Below are positions 61,963 to 64,000 of a DNA stretch of 64,000 bases, in pieces. The notes below the pieces were generated by a model that worked only from the letters and a program-made list of their open reading frames with translations, did no database searches and was not told the DNA's origin. How positions within the stretch are numbered: the first letter of the stretch is position 1; every line of letters begins with the position of its first letter. Position numbers and translations under genes: made by a program. The stretch spans positions 42,623-106,622 of the forward strand of contig JANYJY010000062.1 of NCBI GenBank assembly GCA_025358295.1. The letters are read 5' to 3'. The DNA is from Gammaproteobacteria bacterium. Lineage in GTDB: Bacteria > Pseudomonadota > Gammaproteobacteria > Steroidobacterales > Steroidobacteraceae.

Positions 61963-62040
61963 GCTGGAAAAGCGCCTGCGGAGGACTTTTATCCATGATG
62001 GGCTTCGCACTTTTCCAGCCCTATCCTGCTGCTTTTCCAG
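61963..62040. repeat. Three copies of CTTTTCCAG upstream of the hybrid kinase
   Basis: GCTGGAAAAGC (61963-61973) is the inverted form of CTTTTCCAGC (62010-62019) and GCTTTTCCAG (62031-62040). The two direct copies are 22 bases apart, two helical turns. The last one ends 52 bases before the hybrid kinase ATG. The first and second can pair as a 10-bp stem with a 37-base loop. Candidate regulator sites or structured leader. Confidence 0.5.
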
Positions 62041-62092
62041 GAAACCCGTAGGCTACAGCTTCGGAATGACGGGCCGATACCAATTGTGGACC

Positions 62093-64000
62093 ATGGACAT
62101 TTTGAAACGCCTTTTTGGACGGGTCGGCGGTCCGCTGCTGCACGGCATGCTGGCGGGATCCGTCATCATGGTGATTTCGTCCCTGGGCCTGATGTATCTG
62201 TTCCATTCGGCGTGGGAGGCGCAGCTCGATGCCGTGCGTACCGAGCTCGTGCAACTGGCTCGCGTAGCCGCAACGCTGGTCGATGGCGACCGGCATCGTC
62301 TGCTCAAGTCTCAAGCACAAGCCGGTAGTCCCGATCATTTGCGGCTGCTGGCGCCGCTGGTCAAATTTCATAAAGCTACATCCGACATCATCTACGTCTA
62401 CACGGCGGTTCTCGACAAGAATCGAATCTACTATGTCCTAGGTACGGACTACCTGTATCACGTGGACGGCGACAGCGAAGTCTCCGATGTCATCATGGCG
62501 CCGCATGACACATTGGATCCGACGCTGCGCCGCGCCCTCGAACAACACCAGGTCACGGTCAACGACGAGCCGGTGCAAGAGGCGAAGCGCAGCTACATGA
62601 GTGCGTACGCGCCATTTTATGACGCGCGGGGCCGCTTCGTGGGCGTGATCGGCGTCGATATGTGGGTGCGCGATTTCGACACGCGCATCGGTGCGATCCG
62701 CCGTGCCGGCGCCGCCGCCTTCGCCGCCGTCGCCATACTCTCGTTACTGGCGGGCTTCGTCGTCTACCGTCTCAGCCGTACGGCCTCGCGGGCGCGGCAG
62801 CGCGATCTAATCGTGCAAAATCGGCTGGCCGAAGCCAAGCAGCACGCCGAGACTCAGGCGCAGCGCGCCGAAGCGGCATCGAGAGCGAAAAGCGATTTTC
62901 TCGCCATGATGAGTCATGAGATTCGCACGCCGATGAACGGGGTGTTGGGTTGCGCAAATCTGTTGCTGGAGACCCCGCTCAACTCCGAGCAGCGTGAATT
63001 CGCCCTGACGGTACAGCGCTCGGGCGATTCGCTGCTCACCATCATCAACGATGTGCTCGACTACTCGAAGATCGAGGCGGGCCGCATGACAGTCGAGAAA
63101 ATTGATCTCGACCTGCGTTCGGTATGCGATGAGGTGAGGAAAATTCTGCACTTCACGCTCGGCGAGCGCGGTCTGTCCATGCATCTGTCGTACGACGACA
63201 CTTTGCCGCGATTCATCAATGGGGATCCCGTCCGCATACGGCAAGTCGTACTCAATCTGGCGGGAAACGCCGTCAAATTCACCGAACACGGAGCGGTGCG
63301 CATAGAGGTTACCCGGCACGACGACGCCAATGTCAAGATCAGCGTCGTCGACAGCGGCATCGGCATCACCAAAGAGCAGTTGGATCGGATGTTCCGGCGC
63401 TTCACCCAAGCCGATTCTTCCACTACGCGCCGCTACGGCGGCACCGGGCTCGGGCTCGCGATTAGCAAGACGCTGGTCGAACTCATGGGCGGCACCATCG
63501 GTGTAGTGAGCCAACCCGGCACGGGATCCACATTCTGGTTCACATTGCCGATCGGTGTGGTTTCGAAATCACCGGCCGAACCGAGGTCCGAATCGGGGTC
63601 CGAACCGGAGTCCGAACCAGCCGCAGTGCCGTTGCTGACGACGGCGGTCGCCGACCCGGCCAGCGCAGCTCTAGCCGTCGGCGCGGCCACCTTCACGCGC
63701 GCCCGCCTGCTGCTGGTCGAGGATAATTTCGTCAATGAACGGGTTGCCGTTTATATGCTGACCAAGCTCGGCCATCGGGTCGATGTGGCCAAGCAAGGAC
63801 GCGACGCCATCGATATGCTCAGCAAGCGCGGTTACGACCTCGTTCTCATGGACTGCCAAATGCCGGACATGGACGGATTCGAGGCAACGCGCATCATTCG
63901 CGATCCCGCATCGGTGGTTCTCGATCACGCAGTCCCGGTGATCGCCATGACGGCGAACGCATTCCCCGAGGATCGAACCCGAGCGTTATCCTGCGGCATG
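62093..64000 (+). CDS. Hybrid sensor histidine kinase with C-terminal receiver (cut by right edge)
   Basis: Not listed in the track because its stop lies outside. From ATG 62093 it has a transmembrane helix (about 18-40), a periplasmic sensor region (45-200; [36 protein letters not shown], Cache-like), a second helix (about 204-224) and a coiled linker. HisKA with His275 in [15 protein letters not shown] and a HATPase ([28 protein letters not shown]) follow. Then come a Ser-Glu-Pro-rich linker encoded by a GGTCCGAA-type repeat near 63583-63626, and a receiver starting [11 protein letters not shown] with Asp587 in [11 protein letters not shown]. It resembles BarA-type kinases; an Hpt domain may follow outside. 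An in-frame ATG at 62066 is an alternative start. Confidence 0.92.
   Translation, partial: MDILKRLFGRVGGPLLHGMLAGSVIMVISSLGLMYLFHSAWEAQLDAVRTELVQLARVAATLVDGDRHRLLKSQAQAGSPDHLRLLAPLVKFHKATSDIIYVYTAVLDKNRIYYVLGTDYLYHVDGDSEVSDVIMAPHDTLDPTLRRALEQHQVTVNDEPVQEAKRSYMSAYAPFYDARGRFVGVIGVDMWVRDFDTRIGAIRRAGAAAFAAVAILSLLAGFVVYRLSRTASRARQRDLIVQNRLAEAKQHAETQAQRAEAASRAKSDFLAMMSHEIRTPMNGVLGCANLLLETPLNSEQREFALTVQRSGDSLLTIINDVLDYSKIEAGRMTVEKIDLDLRSVCDEVRKILHFTLGERGLSMHLSYDDTLPRFINGDPVRIRQVVLNLAGNAVKFTEHGAVRIEVTRHDDANVKISVVDSGIGITKEQLDRMFRRFTQADSSTTRRYGGTGLGLAISKTLVELMGGTIGVVSQPGTGSTFWFTLPIGVVSKSPAEPRSESGSEPESEPAAVPLLTTAVADPASAALAVGAATFTRARLLLVEDNFVNERVAVYMLTKLGHRVDVAKQGRDAIDMLSKRGYDLVLMDCQMPDMDGFEATRIIRDPASVVLDHAVPVIAMTANAFPEDRTRALSCGM

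Noticed and set aside
1-64000. Search for tRNA, rRNA, CRISPR, insertion sequences, integrases, phage or secretion-system genes
   Set aside because: None recognised by eye in either strand; short tRNA-like folds could be missed without a covariance-model search.

Overview
The window reads as chromosomal DNA of a GC-rich, Gram-negative gammaproteobacterium. The evidence is the TonB-dependent receptor, OprB-type porin and ArnT-like lipid-A type glycosyltransferase, together with AceK, CbpA/CbpM and WrbA. A soil or freshwater Nevskiales/Steroidobacterales-like lineage is plausible, but this is inferred from gene content only. TTG and GTG starts with 4-nt stop/start overlaps (TTGA, GTGA, ATGA) are very common. 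I saw no rRNA, tRNA, CRISPR array, insertion sequence or phage gene. No gene-free stretch exceeds 300 bases; the longest are about 210-250 bases (35289-35514, 37102-37308, 38677-38902, 61843-62092).

Layout. 1-4.7 kb: truncated TonB receptor, ABC exporter, GST, and an NlpC/P60 lipoprotein coupled to a polyphosphate glucokinase. 4.7-13.3 kb: tightly overlapped glycogen operon glgP-glgB-glgX-malQ, divergent from ppgK. 13.3-21 kb: Spinster-like MFS transporter, ArnT-like glycosyltransferase, a 53-residue basic protein, a long-chain acyl-CoA dehydrogenase, and a large lipoprotein coupled to a Tat-exported lactonase. 21-29.5 kb: gnd facing a minus-strand operon cbpA-cbpM-zwf-HAD-tal-pgm-MFS. 29.5-38.7 kb: minus-strand housekeeping and membrane genes (phospholipase-D type synthase, Nnr NAD(P)HX repair, MDR reductase, VIT, PLDc_N, TSUP, a polytopic membrane protein, diguanylate cyclase). 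38.9-46 kb: lytic transglycosylase, ArsR-SRPBCC-SRPBCC(broken) operon, a sensor kinase coupled to a receiver/kinase, and a rhomboid protease. 46-50.7 kb: envelope genes (YidB-like, DUF481, MscL, DUF4197, OprB porin with a frameshifted start) plus CsoR and a host-attachment-like protein. 50.8-58.9 kb: ackA-xfp, then aceA-aceK divergent from a RamB-like regulator. 58.9-64 kb: wrbA/LysR, a small conserved protein, an SRPBCC-GyrI protein, and a hybrid histidine kinase cut by the right edge.

The dominant theme is a carbon-storage and carbon-partitioning hub. Glycogen is broken down to glucose-1-phosphate (GlgP, GlgX, MalQ) and to free glucose that polyphosphate glucokinase can phosphorylate. Pgm joins this to glucose-6-phosphate, Zwf and Gnd form the oxidative pentose phosphate branch, and Tal the non-oxidative branch. 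Xfp and AckA divert sugar phosphates to acetyl phosphate, acetate and ATP. AceA, controlled by a RamB-like regulator through a conspicuous operator, with AceK, handles the C2 units. The most notable sequence-level oddities are the amber codon in an SRPBCC gene, the porin with no start codon in frame, the aceA/ramB palindrome, predicted leaderless transcripts, and a SRAP (YedK) N-terminal remnant.
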